Counted from the first letter of the stretch, positions 19,793-29,404 are shown. The stretch is DNA of 64,000 bases from DASSUW01 sp963849695 (GCA_963849695.1 CAWKIT010000021.1:13762-77761); one strand, 5' to 3'. Notes: generated by a model from the sequence alone, not told the origin. Numbers and translations: made by a program.

Positions 19793-21614
19793 GAGCCCGA
19801 CACGACATCCACATCGTCCACGCCGCCGCCGTCGGCGCGATGCGTGTGCAACCTGATCGGGCGGCGGGCAAGACGAGTGCTGATCCTCGAGGCCGGCCCG
19901 GCGACGGGCACGACCTGGGACGGCTACCAGGACAACGTCGAGCAGTACCAGTCGTCGAGCATCAAGGTCCAGAATGCCCCGTACGGCACGCCGGCAGACG
20001 CGCCGTCGCCCAACGTCCTGGACATCTGCAAGCTTGCCGAACGGACTGCCGTCTGACACCGGCTACTTCGTGCAGGAGGGGCAGACGCCGTACTAGAGCG
20101 ACTACATCCGCACGCGCGGCGGGACCACGATGCACTGGCTGGGCACGTGCCTGCGAAAAATGCTCGACAACGACTTCTCGATGCACTCGAACCAATACGG
20201 ACGTCGGCATAGACTGGCCCTCGGCCGCGAGGACCTGAGACGACGGGTACGCTACAGGCCGAGCGGGCGCTGGGCGTGTCCGCGAACGTCGAGGACCAGC
20301 AGCATAGCGACCAGGGTTACCGCTCTGGCTACGAGTACCCGATGCGGCGGATAACGGCGAGCTACGTAGACGAGCGGGTCGCCAGAATGGTCGACGGCAA
20401 GATCATGAAGCTCGACGGCACCTCCTACGCGCTACTAGTGTCGAGCACTCCGCAGTCGCGAAACTCGACACCCAACCCGAGAGTACGCCTCACGGCGAAG
20501 GCTACCAGCCGGTAGGCGCCGTCGGCGCGCCGCAAAAGGGCCTGCGCTGCGAGGGCAACTCGAGCTGCATCCCGATCTGCCCGGTGCAGGCCAAGCGGAA
20601 CGCCGCGCAAGATGCTGAGAACAAGCTGACTGACGAGGTAGACCGTGCAGACGCAGTGGGTAGTGTCAAGGTTGCTAGACTCAGAACGAGCCGGCGTCGG
20701 TGACGGGCATCGAGTACCTGAGCCTACGGACGAAAAAGGCAGCAGCCAAAAGCCAGAGGTCGTGCACCGCGGACCTGTACGTGCTCGGCGGGCTCGAGAT
20801 CGAGAACGCCAAGCTGCTGCTCGCCTAACGGACGCAGACGAACTACAGCGACCAGGTCGGCCGCAAATCTGATGGACTACCCGTACGATGAAGGCCTGTG
20901 CCTGATGAAGAACGACGTCGGCGCCTTCCGCGGCCACAGCTCCACGTCCGGGTTCGAGAGGCTGCGCGACGGATCCTTCCGCTAGACGCGGGCCGCCTGG
21001 CGAATGGAGATCGCCAACTGGGGCTGGGACTTCGCCAGCGTTCGCCCCCTACTCCGACGTAGCAGGGCCTGGCCGACGCCAAGGCTATCTACGGGTAGAC
21101 CTATGCGAGGGAGCTGGCCGAGGGGGTACTGCGCTAGACACACCTGGGCATCCTGCTCGAGCAGCTGCCGAACAGAGCAACCGGGTGACCATCGACAGGC
21201 GACTACGTACGACGTGCTCGGCTAAGCGCGGCCGAGTCATACACGTACGACGTCGACGACGACACGCGCGCCGGACTGGCAGCCGCCGCGCGACACTCTC
21301 GCGCCAGGTGTTCGCCTACATAAGAACGACAGACCGACCCGAGTACCGGGACACAGACGCCGGCGACGTCACTGACAAGGGCGAGGGCTACAAGGTACTT
21401 CGGCGCGGGGCACGCCGTCGGCACCCACCGGATGGGCTCAGAGCAGGAGGACTCCGCGGTAGACTCTTACCAGCGCTCGTGGGATCACCAGAACCTGTAC
21501 GTAGCTCGGCTGCGGCAGAATGCAGACGATCGGGAAGTATAACTAGACGCTGACGATGACCGCGCTCGCGCTACGAACCGCTGTAGCACACTGCGCCGAC
21601 CTGGAGCTCCGATG
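19793..21614 (+). pseudogene. GMC oxidoreductase (gluconate/sorbitol dehydrogenase type), sequence damaged
   Basis: The ATG at 19793 begins an FAD-binding region (DIHIVHAAAVG, then RRVLILEAGPATGTTWDGY). Next come GYFVQEGQTP, YIRTRGGTTMHWLGTC, ALGVSANVEDQQHSDQGY, LRCEGNSSCIPICPVQAK, LYVLGGLEIENAKLLL and the C-terminal FGAGHAVGTHRMGSEQEDS and SWDHQNLYV. The usual NPT near the end reads N-stop-T before LTMTALALR. The catalytic His of HAVGTHRMG and the Asn are both kept. More than ten stops or shifts interrupt it. The product would oxidise a polyol or sugar acid and pass electrons to a cytochrome or quinone. It overlaps the next gene by ATGA. Confidence 0.65.
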
Positions 21615-22590
21615 ACGAACTCAAACCTCGACGACCTGAGTCGACCACCTGCAGACCGCCGTCCGGATCGAGTGGTCGACGATCCGCGTACCTGTGCGCG
21701 CTCTGGTAGATAAACGAGGAGGAGAAACGAACCGGCCGCGAGGAATATCCGCGACGTCGTGATGGAGGAGATGCTGCACCTGACGCTCGTCTCCAACATC
21801 CTGAAAGCAGTGTGCGTCAGCCAAAACCGAGCCTGAAGGCCCGGAGCCTGCCGCTATAACCCGACTACCTGCCGCACTCGGACGACGCGTTCAACATCGG
21901 CCTGGTACCACTGTCGCCGGCGGCCCTCGAGACGTTCCGCAAGATCGAGCTTCCAGCGCGACAGGGCGCTCTGACGGAGAAAGACAGATAAGAGACGATC
22001 GCGCAGTTCTACGAGGCGGTAGAGGAGGAGATCCGCGCGGTCGAAAGGAATAGTATATCTGGCGGACCCGGCGATAACCAGGTCTACGGCTCGTACTACT
22101 ACGGCGGCGGCGGCAAATAGATCGTGGTAAACGACCTCGAGGCCGCATGGCAGGCGCTCGAGGAGATCATAGAGGAGGGAGAGGGCTTCTCTGGCTCGAT
22201 CTACGAAGAGAAAGGCGAGGAGGGCGAGCTCGCGCACTACTACCGCTTCGACGAGCTCTACCAAGGGCGCCGCTACGTACACGGCGATACGCCGGAGACC
22301 GGGCAGACCGGGCCGCCGCTCGTGATCGACTACTAGAATGCGCTGCCGATGACGCCGAACCCGGTTGGCCTATATCCGGCCGGCAGCGAGCTCCGCGCGA
22401 TGGCCGACGAGTGCAACGCACATACAGAGAGATGAAGAGACAGTAGAAAGAGAAGTTCAACGAATGGATGAAGGAGCTAGTGGAGGGAGAGCAGAAGATG
22501 ATGAGACTGAGATAATAGGAGATAGCGCTAATGAGAGTGATGGTAGGAGACGACATGACGAATGAGATGATGTTAGAGTGGTCAGGCTGA
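21612..22590 (+). pseudogene. VioB-type ferritin-like protein, sequence damaged
   Basis: The ATG overlaps the GMC stop. Readable parts are HLQTAVRIEWSTIPVYLCAL (allowing TAG/shift repairs), then IRDVVMEEMLHLTLVSNIL with the Glu-Glu-x-x-His iron-site pattern. Further on come VNDLEAAWQALEEIIEEGEG, GELAHYYRFDELYQGRRY and VHGDTPETG. The very degraded end still shows ALMRVMVGDDMT and EMMLEW, which fits the family's closing LMR-GD pattern. The family (PF12902) includes VioB/RebD-associated ferritin-like domains. Role with the GMC enzyme is unknown. The gene ends against the convergent cyclase gene near 22590. Confidence 0.6.
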
Positions 22591-22599
22591 AGAGCGCAG

Positions 22600-25500
22600 C
22601 GATGTCAGGCTAGATTCTGATAGCAGCTAGAGAGAGAGAGATGAGAGATAGAGAGATAGCTGGAGGGAGATTGAGAGCTAGCGCTAGACGAGTAGAGAGA
22701 AGAGATGAGGCGATGCAGGAGATCGCTGCGAAGGCGATGGATCTATGGCGCTCACTAGCTCTCGCTAGTGCGCTCTGCTGCTTCGTCGGCGACGTCGAGA
22801 GAGTCTCAGGCCTCGTCGAGGAGAAGAGTGTTGCGATATGACTCGGATATCAGAGAGAGGAAGTACGTCGTGCTGAGCTCGGATCTGAGTGCGAGATAGT
22901 AGACTAGGATGCGATGCATCGTCTAGATCTCGCTTTCGCTGTCGCTGAGGGCGACTTCGGACAACTAGAGCATCATCTCGCTACACGAGATATAGAACTA
23001 GAATCTCTGCTCGCGGGACACAGCGAGCGCGTCCTTGGGGCGTTCGAGAACGGCGCTGGCGTCGCTCTCTCACTGGCACAGCTACGCGTCGAAGCAGAAC
23101 GTGAGAGTGCGAGTGAAGGGGTGCTGGAGCTCTTTCGACAGCGATATCGCGAGATCGCTCAGCTCGCGCGCTTGCGCGATCCTGCTGACGAGATACAGCG
23201 CTCAGCTCTGATAGGCGTGGCAGGTGATCTACGAGTAGACACGTCGTGCAGCTCCTCGATGAAGCTCGTGCGCGAGCGTAGAACGCGATAGAGGAGATCA
23301 AGAGCTAGAGGTGAGAGAGCGCTGCGGCGAGGTTGTCTCTGATGTAGAACTGAGTGCTGCGGAGAGAGCGATGAGAGACTGCTGATTGCGTCGAGTTCTA
23401 GTTCACCTCTGATAGGCGCAGCAGCTGCTCGGCGAACTCTAGCGCACGAGCGTAGTAGGCGAGCAGCAGGTGCACGAGATAGGTCTAGTAGAGAGAGCGG
23501 AAGAACTGCGGCGTTCTGTCGTCGCTGACGGCGAGGCACAGCTCGATGGCGAGAGCGTAGGTCTCTTAGACTTATAGCTCGCTGTAGCTCTTTTCTGCGA
23601 TCAGCGGCGAGCGCAGCGAGATCAGGAGAGTCAGCTAGAGCTGCTGCTGCTCCGCTGAGTAGGGCTGCGATAGCGCAAGCTAGAGAGAGCGGCTTAGGTG
23701 TTGGATCGCTTCGGTGCTCGCGGAGAGATGGTGCGAAAGCTCGATAGAGCGATGGAGGTAGGAGATAGCGTCGATGTCTTGCGAGGCTTATAGGAGATGG
23801 TGGGAGACGAACTATGGCTGGGTCTAGACTACTTCGGGGAGCTCGGCTGGGAGCGCTGCGACGACGAGAGAGTGGTAGAGGCGACGAGAGCTGCGCAGCA
23901 GCGACTCATAGGATACGTCTTGCAAGAGATAGTGCTAGAGCACGTAGTTCGACGCGGCCGACGAATGGCGGCGGCGTAATAGGTCGCGGTCAACAAGGCG
24001 ATAGAGTATGGCTTAGAGCTCGCTGTCGTCCAGCTCGGAGACCGCGCGCAGCAGCTCGAACGGAGCCTCGTGGCCCACGACCGAGAGCACCTGCGCGACG
24101 GCGCGCGCTCGCCGAGGCCGTCGAGTCGCGCGAGCAGCGACTCGCGCAGGGTCGAGGGCACGAGAGTTCCGGCAGCGAGGCCGACGTCACCAGCTCGCTC
24201 GACGCCTCCTCGATCCATCCCGACTCGAGCACCGCGTGCGTGATCTCCTCGACGAACAGCGGCACGCCGTCGGTCGCGCGCCGATCTGGGCCTCGAGCTC
24301 CGCCGGTAGCGCGCGCCCCTGGGTGAGCTCGAGGACCATCGCGTGCATGGCGTCGCGCCCAGATGATCGAGCGCCAGGTGACGCACGTGTGCGCGATGCC
24401 CCCACGGAGGCACGAAGTTGGCGCGGTGCGTGAGCAGCAGCATCAGCCGCGGCACCGGCTCGGAGCTGAAGTAGCGGCCGAGGAACTCGAGCGTGGTCGG
24501 ATCGACCGACTGGACGTTCGATCACCACCAAGAGCGGCTGGCCGACCGACTGCGCCTGCAGCCAGGCGAACAGCGTCTCGAGCGTGCGCTGCTTGCGCCG
24601 CACGGGGGAGTCGGAGGACGGCGGATAGCGACTGCCGGTCGGGATCGCGAGCAGCTCGGCGATCAGCGGCATCGTGGTGTCGATGTCCATCCCGAGACGG
24701 GACAGGTACGCCTTGAGCCGGTCGAGCCGGCCCGCCTCCCCGTGCTCGCTGCCGCAGAGCATGAAGTGCTCGACGAACGGGAACAGCGTGCTGCTCGCGT
24801 TGTACGGCGAGCACCTGAGACGCAGGGTGGCGCCGCCCGAGGCGGAGGCGCTGTGGCACAGCTCGTGCGCGAGGCGCGACTTGCCGATCCCCGGCTCGCC
24901 GCTCATCAGCACGACGCGGGCGCCGCCGGCGCCGACGGTGTCCCAGTGCTCGAGCAGCTCGGCGAGCTCGCCGTCACGCCCGACGAACGGCGTCAGCCCG
25001 CGCGACGCGACCGCGTCGAGCCGGGTGCGGGCGTCCGTCGGGCGCAACACACGGAACGCGGACACCGGGCGGCGGATGCCCTTGAGCGTCAGCTCGCCGA
25101 TGCTGTCGACTGCGAAGAAGCCCTCCACGAGGACGCGGGTGCCGTCGCTGATCACCACGGTTCCGGGCCAGGCGGCGGACTGCAGGCGCGCCGCGAGGTT
25201 CGGGGTCTCGCCGACGATCTCGTGCGGCTGCCGGCTCGCCTCGTCGCCGGCGTCGGTCACCACCACCTCGCCGGTGTGGACGCCGATCCGGACCTGGAGG
25301 TCGTCGCGGCCGAAGCGTGCGCCGAGGGCCGCGACGGCGTCCACGACCGCCAGTCCCGCGCCCACCGCCAGCCGCGCGTCGTCCTCGTGCGCCTCGGGAT
25401 AGCCGAAGTAGGCGAGCACCCCGTCGCCGAGGTAGCGCGCGAGGAAGCCCGAGTGCGCGGCGATCGCGCCCGCGCACGCGCGCTGGTAGGCGACCACGAC

Positions 25501-25764
25501 GTCGCGCATGTCCTCGGGGTCGAGCTCGCCGGCGAGCCGGGTCGAGTCGACCAGGTCGCAGAACATGACGGTCAGGTGCCGTCGCTCACCCGCATGCGCA
25601 GGCTGCTCGGCGGCGGCGAACCGGGTGCCGCAGGCGGTGCAGAAGGCCGCTCCGGCCGGGTTCGGCCGGCCGCAGGAAGCGCAGCGCCCGCCCAGGGCAG
25701 CGCCACATCGGCTGCAGAAGGCGGCGTCCTCGGGGCTCGGACGTCCACAGTTCGGGCAATCCAC
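22600..25764 (-). pseudogene. Adenylate/guanylate cyclase-AAA-TPR protein, C-terminal half damaged
   Basis: Starting at GTG 25764 are two zinc ribbons (DCPNCGRPSPEDAAFCSRCG and CASCGRPNPAGAAFCTACG). A class III cyclase domain follows (LTVMFCDLVDSTRLAGELD, YLGDGVLAYFGYPEAHEDDA), then an AAA domain with Walker A GEPGIGKS at about residues 289-296. The frame breaks near 24500 and 24290. Below about 24110 the sequence decays, but TPR-type family signatures remain: STQFYIRDNLAAALSHL near 23340, SLALTFCF near 23070, and FLSLISESYRNTLLLDEA near 22850. Expected length is about 1,050 aa, so the gene should end near 22600. The clean N-terminal half shows the gene itself is normal. Confidence 0.7.
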
Positions 25765-25837
25765 GTGAAAAGACCTCAACGGTCGCGGGGTCTTGACACA
25801 ACGTACTCCTGCACGTAGCTGTGTGCCGTTTTTCGGG

Positions 25838-26533
25838 CTACTGGGCGTGACGCCGCAGGGCGTCGAGGTCGCGCACGATCACCCGCCGCCGTCCGGTCTC
25901 GACGACGTGCAGCGAGCGCAGCGTGTGGAACGCCTTGCTGACCGCCTCGCGCGAGGCGCCGACCCAGCCGGCGAGCTCCTCCTGCGAGAACGGCATCGTC
26001 AGCTCGATCCCGTCTTCACACTGGACGCCGAAGCGCTCGCAGAGCTCCACCAGCCGGTGCGCGAGCCGCCCGACGACGTCGTGCGTCGCGTACTGCGCCT
26101 GCTGGATGTCGGCATAGCGCAGGCGGCGCGCGACCGTGCGCAGGATCACGAGCGCGATACGCGGGTGGCGCTCGAGCAGCGCCGCGAACTCCGAGCGCGG
26201 CACCACCAGCGCCTCCACCGGCTCGAGCGTCGTGACCATCGTCGAGCGGGGGCCGTCGTCGATCGCGGCCAGCTCGCCGACGAGGTCGCCGGTCCCGCGC
26301 ACCGCCACGATCGACTCGCGGCCGGCGTGCGTGATCACCGCGATCTTGACGCGGCCGGAGACGAGGACGACCACCGGGCCGCCCTCGTCGGCCTGGTGGA
26401 TCAGCGTCACGCCGGCGCCGTACGCGCGCTCCACCGACACCGCCCGCAGCGCCTCGGTCTCGTCGGGCGCCAGGGCGGCGAGAAACGGCTCCGCCGATCC
26501 GATCACAGACAGGGACTGTGCACGATTGCGCAT
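25838..26533 (-). CDS. Crp/Fnr-family transcriptional regulator
   Basis: About 231 aa from the ATG at 26533. An upstream GTG at 26641 would add 36 residues that do not look like the family. The cyclic-nucleotide-binding domain shows GAGVTLIHQADEGGPVVVLV, GRVKIAVITHAGRESIVAV and GDLVGELAAIDDGPRSTMV. The C-terminal helix-turn-helix is PFSQEELAGWVGASREAVSK. No Cys cluster for an iron-sulfur centre is present, so a cAMP-like ligand is more likely than oxygen sensing. It is encoded beside a nucleotide cyclase gene on the same strand, which invites a link between the two. Confidence 0.85.
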   Translation of the reverse strand: MRNRAQSLSVIGSAEPFLAALAPDETEALRAVSVERAYGAGVTLIHQADEGGPVVVLVSGRVKIAVITHAGRESIVAVRGTGDLVGELAAIDDGPRSTMVTTLEPVEALVVPRSEFAALLERHPRIALVILRTVARRLRYADIQQAQYATHDVVGRLAHRLVELCERFGVQCEDGIELTMPFSQEELAGWVGASREAVSKAFHTLRSLHVVETGRRRVIVRDLDALRRHAQ

Positions 26534-26619
26534 AACGGCGTGTAGCAGGCCGTGGTCGGACCCGTCGCCGGACGTGAGGATGCCGCCCGTCGGATCCAAC
26601 CACCGGTCAGGAGTTCTCG

Positions 26620-26790
26620 ATGCGTAGAAGTCTGGCAGCACTCACGGCAATGGCGGGCGTGGCGGCGGTGCCGCCGTCGGCGAGCTCGGGGGTGCGGCTG
26701 CCCGCACATCGCGGGCGGGCGGCCGCACTCTCAGACGCTGGGCACCGCGATAGAGCCAGCTGGCACGAGATAGGAGTATGCTTGTCATGA
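26620..26790 (+). CDS. Small putative secreted peptide (56 aa)
   Basis: ATG 26620 has AGGAG six bases upstream. The N-terminus MRRSLAALTAMAGVAAVPPS, followed by ASSG, resembles a signal peptide, and the rest is a short Arg/His-rich tail ending EIGVCLS. The stop TGA overlaps the next start as ATGA. The peptide matches no family I know. It is divergent from the Crp/Fnr gene, so the roughly 85 bases between them could hold a regulated promoter. Chance is possible at this size. Confidence 0.4.
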   Translation: MRRSLAALTAMAGVAAVPPSASSGVRLPAHRGRAAALSDAGHRDRASWHEIGVCLS

Positions 26791-26906
26791 GCCCGACCGT
26801 CACCCCCCGCAACCCCGCAGCCACCGCCCGCCACGGCTTCACCCTCCCCACCGTGCGTGAGCTGCCGCCCGTCTCCCGTCCGGGCACCTTCGCCTCGACG
26901 TGGTGA
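26787..26906 (+). CDS. Small putative peptide (39 aa) before a strong terminator
   Basis: ATG 26787 sits ten bases after AGGAG (26772-26776) and overlaps the previous stop (ATGA). The product starts MSPTVTPRNPAATARHGF and ends SRPGTFASTW, Pro/Thr-rich with no membrane segment. Forty bases after its stop is a 14-bp hairpin. A good RBS, stop-start overlap and terminator together favour a real transcript with one or two short products. No family recognised. Confidence 0.4.
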   Translation: MSPTVTPRNPAATARHGFTLPTVRELPPVSRPGTFASTW

Positions 26907-26945
26907 CCGTCGGTCGAGGCTGACCAACCCCTCCTCCTCCCCACA

Positions 26946-26976
26946 CGCCCGCCGCGGACCTCGTCCGCGGCGGGCG
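26946..26976 (+). terminator. Strong GC hairpin, likely terminator
   Basis: CGCCCGCCGCGGAC pairs perfectly with GTCCGCGGCGGGCG over 14 bp with a CTC loop. There is no clear U-tract. It lies between the small-peptide ORFs (+) and the end of the convergent SRPBCC gene, so it may serve both directions. Confidence 0.75.
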
Positions 26977-26998
26977 CGTCATCGTTGACGGGAGACCG

Positions 26999-27464
26999 CT
27001 AGCTACTCGTCTCGGCGGCGCGCTTCATCTGCGCGAGGCCCTTCTCGAAGTCCTTGCCGACCATCCGGTCCATCGAGACCACCTTGCTGAAGAGCGCGGC
27101 GAAGCCCTTGTTGGTGCCGGTCATGCGCCACGTGACGTCGGTGCCCGTATCGCCTGAGGGCGTGAGGTCGAACACGACCTGGTTGGTCGCCTTCCATGGC
27201 TTCTCGAAGACCAGCCGCACGTCGATCCGCTCGGGCGCGGACGAGGTGATCTCCATCTTGCCCTTGCCCGCCTTGCGGTTTCCCTCCCAGGCGTACTTCG
27301 CGCCTTCGCCGGATTCGGCGCCGGAGTAGTCGCGCTGGAGGTCGGGGTCGACGTCCTTCCCACGGCGACCACTTGGGCCATTCGTGAAAATCGTCGATGA
27401 GGCCGTGCACCCGCTCCGGCGGGACGGCGATCGTCGTTCTCCGCACCACCTCGAAGTCCCCCAT
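26999..27464 (-). CDS. SRPBCC-family (polyketide cyclase/START-like) protein, frameshifted
   Basis: ATG 27464 begins MGDFEVVRRTTIAVPPERVH and FHEWPKWSPWE, the START/SRPBCC opening. The frame shifts near 27363 and resumes as DVDPDLQRDYSG, then YAWEGNRKAGKGKMEI, LVFEKPWKATNQVVFDL and DVTWRMTGTNKGFAALFSKV, ending KGLAQMKRAAETSS. The fold binds small hydrophobic ligands; the function is open. Joined length, about 154 aa, is normal for the family, so the shift is probably an error. Confidence 0.78.
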
Positions 27465-27496
27465 GGGCGGATCTTGCCACGCACGGTGGCGAGGGA

Positions 27497-27748
27497 CTAG
27501 CGGCGGGCTCGTTTGGCGGCGCCGGACGCGGCGCGGCTCGCGAGCTGGCCCAGCCGGCGCGTCTCGGTCTTCGTGAGGTTGCGCGGCCGTCCGCGCGACT
27601 TGGACACGAGCTTGCGGATCTCCTCGCGCTCGGCCGTCGTCAGCTCGTTCCAGCCCTCCTGGAGCCAGCGGAAGGCGGTCCCGGCCCGGCGGCGGACCTC
27701 GTCCCACGGGATCTCGGTGCGTGAAGGCAGGCGGCGTGGCTGAGTCAT
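27497..27748 (-). CDS. Small basic protein of unknown function
   Basis: An 83-aa protein from ATG 27748: MTQPRRLPSRTEIPWDEVRR, then WLQEGWNELTTAEREEIRKL and a Lys/Arg-rich tail (SKSRGRPRNLTKTETRRLG, AAKRARR). The helical, strongly basic character could suit nucleic-acid binding, but this is inference. Only 19 bases separate it from the divergent aldo/keto reductase gene, so the two share a very compact promoter region. Confidence 0.6.
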   Translation of the reverse strand: MTQPRRLPSRTEIPWDEVRRRAGTAFRWLQEGWNELTTAEREEIRKLVSKSRGRPRNLTKTETRRLGQLASRAASGAAKRARR

Positions 27749-27767
27749 CGTTGCCAGGCTACCCAGC

Positions 27768-28817
27768 ATGGACTACCGCCAACTCGGCACCTCGGGCCTC
27801 CGCGTCTCGGCGTTGACGCTCGGCACCATGACCTTCGGCGGCCGCGGCAAGTTCGCGGCCGTCGGGTCGACCGACGTCGCCGGCGCGACGCGCCAGCTCG
27901 ACCTCTGCCTCGACCACGGCGTCAATCTGATCGACACCGCCAACGTCTACTCGGGCGGCGAGTCGGAGGAGATCCTCGGCGCCGCGCTCAAGGGCCGCCG
28001 CGACCGGGTCCTGATCGCCACCAAGGCGCGGATGCGGATGGGTGACGGCCCGAACGACGCCGGCCTCTCGCGCCGTCACCTGATCGCCGAGTGCGAGGCG
28101 AGCCTGCGCCGGCTCGGGACCGACTACATCGACCTCTACCAGGTGCACGAGTGGGACGGCCAGACACCGCTCGAGGAGACGCTGGAGGCGCTCGACTCGC
28201 TGGTCAAGTCAGGCAAGGTCCGATACGTGGGCGGGTCCAACTACGCCGGCTGGCAGCTGATGAAGGCGCTCGCGGTGTCCGACCGGCACGGTTACCAGCG
28301 GTTCGTGACGCAGCAGATCTACTACTCGCTGCAGGCGCGCGACGCCGAGTACGAGCTCATGCCGCTGGCTGTCGACCAGGGCGTCGGCATCCTCGTCTGG
28401 AGCCCGCTCGCCGGCGGCCTCTTGTCCGGCAAGTTCCGCCGCGGGGCCGAGGGCCCATCGGGAACGCGCGCGCTGTCGGACTGGGGCGAGCCGCCGGTGC
28501 GCGACCAGGAGAAGCTCTACGACACGGTCGAGGTCCTGGTCGAGATCGGCGAGGCCCACGGCGTGTCCGCCGCCCAGGTCGCGCTCGCATGGCTGCTCGG
28601 GCGCCCGGGCGTGGTGTCGCTGATCATCGGCGCGCGAAACGAGGAGCAGCTGGCCGACAACCTCGCCGCCGCCGAGCTCGCGCTGTCGGACGACGAGGTC
28701 GCCCGGCTCGAGGAGGTCAGCCGGCCGCCGCTGATCTACCCGTACTGGCACCAGGCCAAGACCGCCTCCGACCGGCTCGGGCCGGCCGACCTCGCGCTGC
28801 TCGGGCCGTATCTCTAG
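27768..28817 (+). CDS. Aldo/keto reductase
   Basis: A 349-aa intact NADPH-dependent reductase of the AKR superfamily. Visible are LRVSALTLGTMTFGG, DHGVNLIDTANVYSGGESEE with catalytic Asp and Tyr, VLIATKARM with the Lys, DLYQVHEWDGQTPLEE with the His position, and VSLIIGARNEEQLADNL in the cofactor region. It would reduce aldehydes or ketones in the cytoplasm. The pattern fits the AKR11/12-like group, but the substrate is not known. Confidence 0.88.
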   Translation: MDYRQLGTSGLRVSALTLGTMTFGGRGKFAAVGSTDVAGATRQLDLCLDHGVNLIDTANVYSGGESEEILGAALKGRRDRVLIATKARMRMGDGPNDAGLSRRHLIAECEASLRRLGTDYIDLYQVHEWDGQTPLEETLEALDSLVKSGKVRYVGGSNYAGWQLMKALAVSDRHGYQRFVTQQIYYSLQARDAEYELMPLAVDQGVGILVWSPLAGGLLSGKFRRGAEGPSGTRALSDWGEPPVRDQEKLYDTVEVLVEIGEAHGVSAAQVALAWLLGRPGVVSLIIGARNEEQLADNLAAAELALSDDEVARLEEVSRPPLIYPYWHQAKTASDRLGPADLALLGPYL

Positions 28818-28960
28818 GTCCGCGGGAACGACCGGTCCGGCGGCACCGCGCGGGTCCACGCCGGCACGCGCTTGTCGGACGGCGGCGCGGGCGGCGCGGG
28901 TGCCTTGCCGCGCGGGTACGTGCGGTGGTCGGGAGGCTTCGGCGTCTCGGTCTTCGGCAT
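28814..28960 (-). CDS. Possible small Pro/Lys-rich protein
   Basis: A 48-aa frame from ATG 28960, MPKTETPKPPDHRTYPRGKA to DRSFPRT, whose stop overlaps the end of the convergent aldo/keto reductase by four bases. Low-complexity Pro, Arg and Lys content and no clear RBS make it doubtful. It is reported because it fills the otherwise empty 230 bases between two genes. Confidence 0.3.
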   Translation of the reverse strand: MPKTETPKPPDHRTYPRGKAPAPPAPPSDKRVPAWTRAVPPDRSFPRT

Positions 28961-29050
28961 CGCCCGGCGATCCAATCGCAGCCGCGGGTTCGCGCACATG
29001 GCCCGGCGGTCCAGGATCCGCCGGGCCGCGCGCGCCTTGCGGTCTAAGGG

Positions 29051-29404
29051 CTAACCGACCTCGATCGTGCCCTGCATGCCCGGGTGGAACAGGCATACGT
29101 AGCTGACCTTGCCGGCCTTGTCGGCCGTGAAGGTGAAGCTGTCGCCGGAGGCGAGCGAGCCGGAGTCGAAGTCCTCGCCGGTCACGGTGTGGGGGATGGC
29201 GCCGCCGTTCTCGAACTCGACGGTCTCGCCGACGGCGACCTTGGTCGTGGCCGGCGTGAAGCTGTTGTCCCCGATCGCCACCGTGGTCCCGCCGCCCGCG
29301 GGCGCCGCGGGGGCGGTCGACGTGGCCGGATCGTCCGCGCCGCCGCAGGCGGCGATCCCGAGCGCGGCCGCCGCGAGGGCGATCGTAAGTGTGCGCTTGA
29401 CCAT
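29051..29404 (-). CDS. Cupredoxin-domain lipoprotein
   Basis: A 117-aa protein with a lipoprotein signal, MVKRTLTIALAAAALGIAAC, the Cys being the lipidation site. A Thr/Ala/Pro-rich linker leads to a plastocyanin-like domain: AIGDNSFTPATTKVAVGETV, GGAIPHTVTG and VSYVCLFHPGMQGTIEV. The copper ligands are His in PHTV plus Cys, His and Met in CLFHPGM, a complete type 1 site. It would carry electrons or copper at the outer face of the membrane. The copper gene cluster lies 6 kb away. Confidence 0.88.
   Translation of the reverse strand: MVKRTLTIALAAAALGIAACGGADDPATSTAPAAPAGGGTTVAIGDNSFTPATTKVAVGETVEFENGGAIPHTVTGEDFDSGSLASGDSFTFTADKAGKVSYVCLFHPGMQGTIEVG

Larger units (their letters stand above)
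18411..24000. other. Low-fidelity, C-depleted segment spanning about five genes
   Basis: The sequence changes abruptly after the start of the YjbR-like gene. It shows runs such as GTAGGTAAAGATAAG, frequent TAG triplets, GAGAGAGA tracts on the + strand and frameshifts every few tens of codons. Yet conserved proteins can still be read through it on both strands. The worst parts are 18411-18540 and 22400-23980. The right edge lies inside the cyclase gene, whose N-terminal half is clean. The pattern suggests a consensus built from poor single-molecule reads, not a pseudogene cluster or genetic recoding. This is inference. Annotations inside the segment are approximate. Confidence 0.75.

Noticed and set aside
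22124..22336. A separate 70-aa gene
   Set aside because: It is an intact piece of the ferritin-like protein that continues upstream and downstream in shifted frames.
18411..24000. Reassignment of TAG as a sense codon in this segment
   Set aside because: TAG appears at positions where relatives have several different residues (Pro, Ser, Glu, Trp), frameshifts are just as common, and neighbouring genes use TAG as a normal stop. tRNA genes in the window show no suppressor.
22600..24000. Purine-rich DNA as a satellite or triplex-forming repeat
   Set aside because: No repeated unit is seen, and the reverse strand still follows TPR-domain sequence of the cyclase protein.
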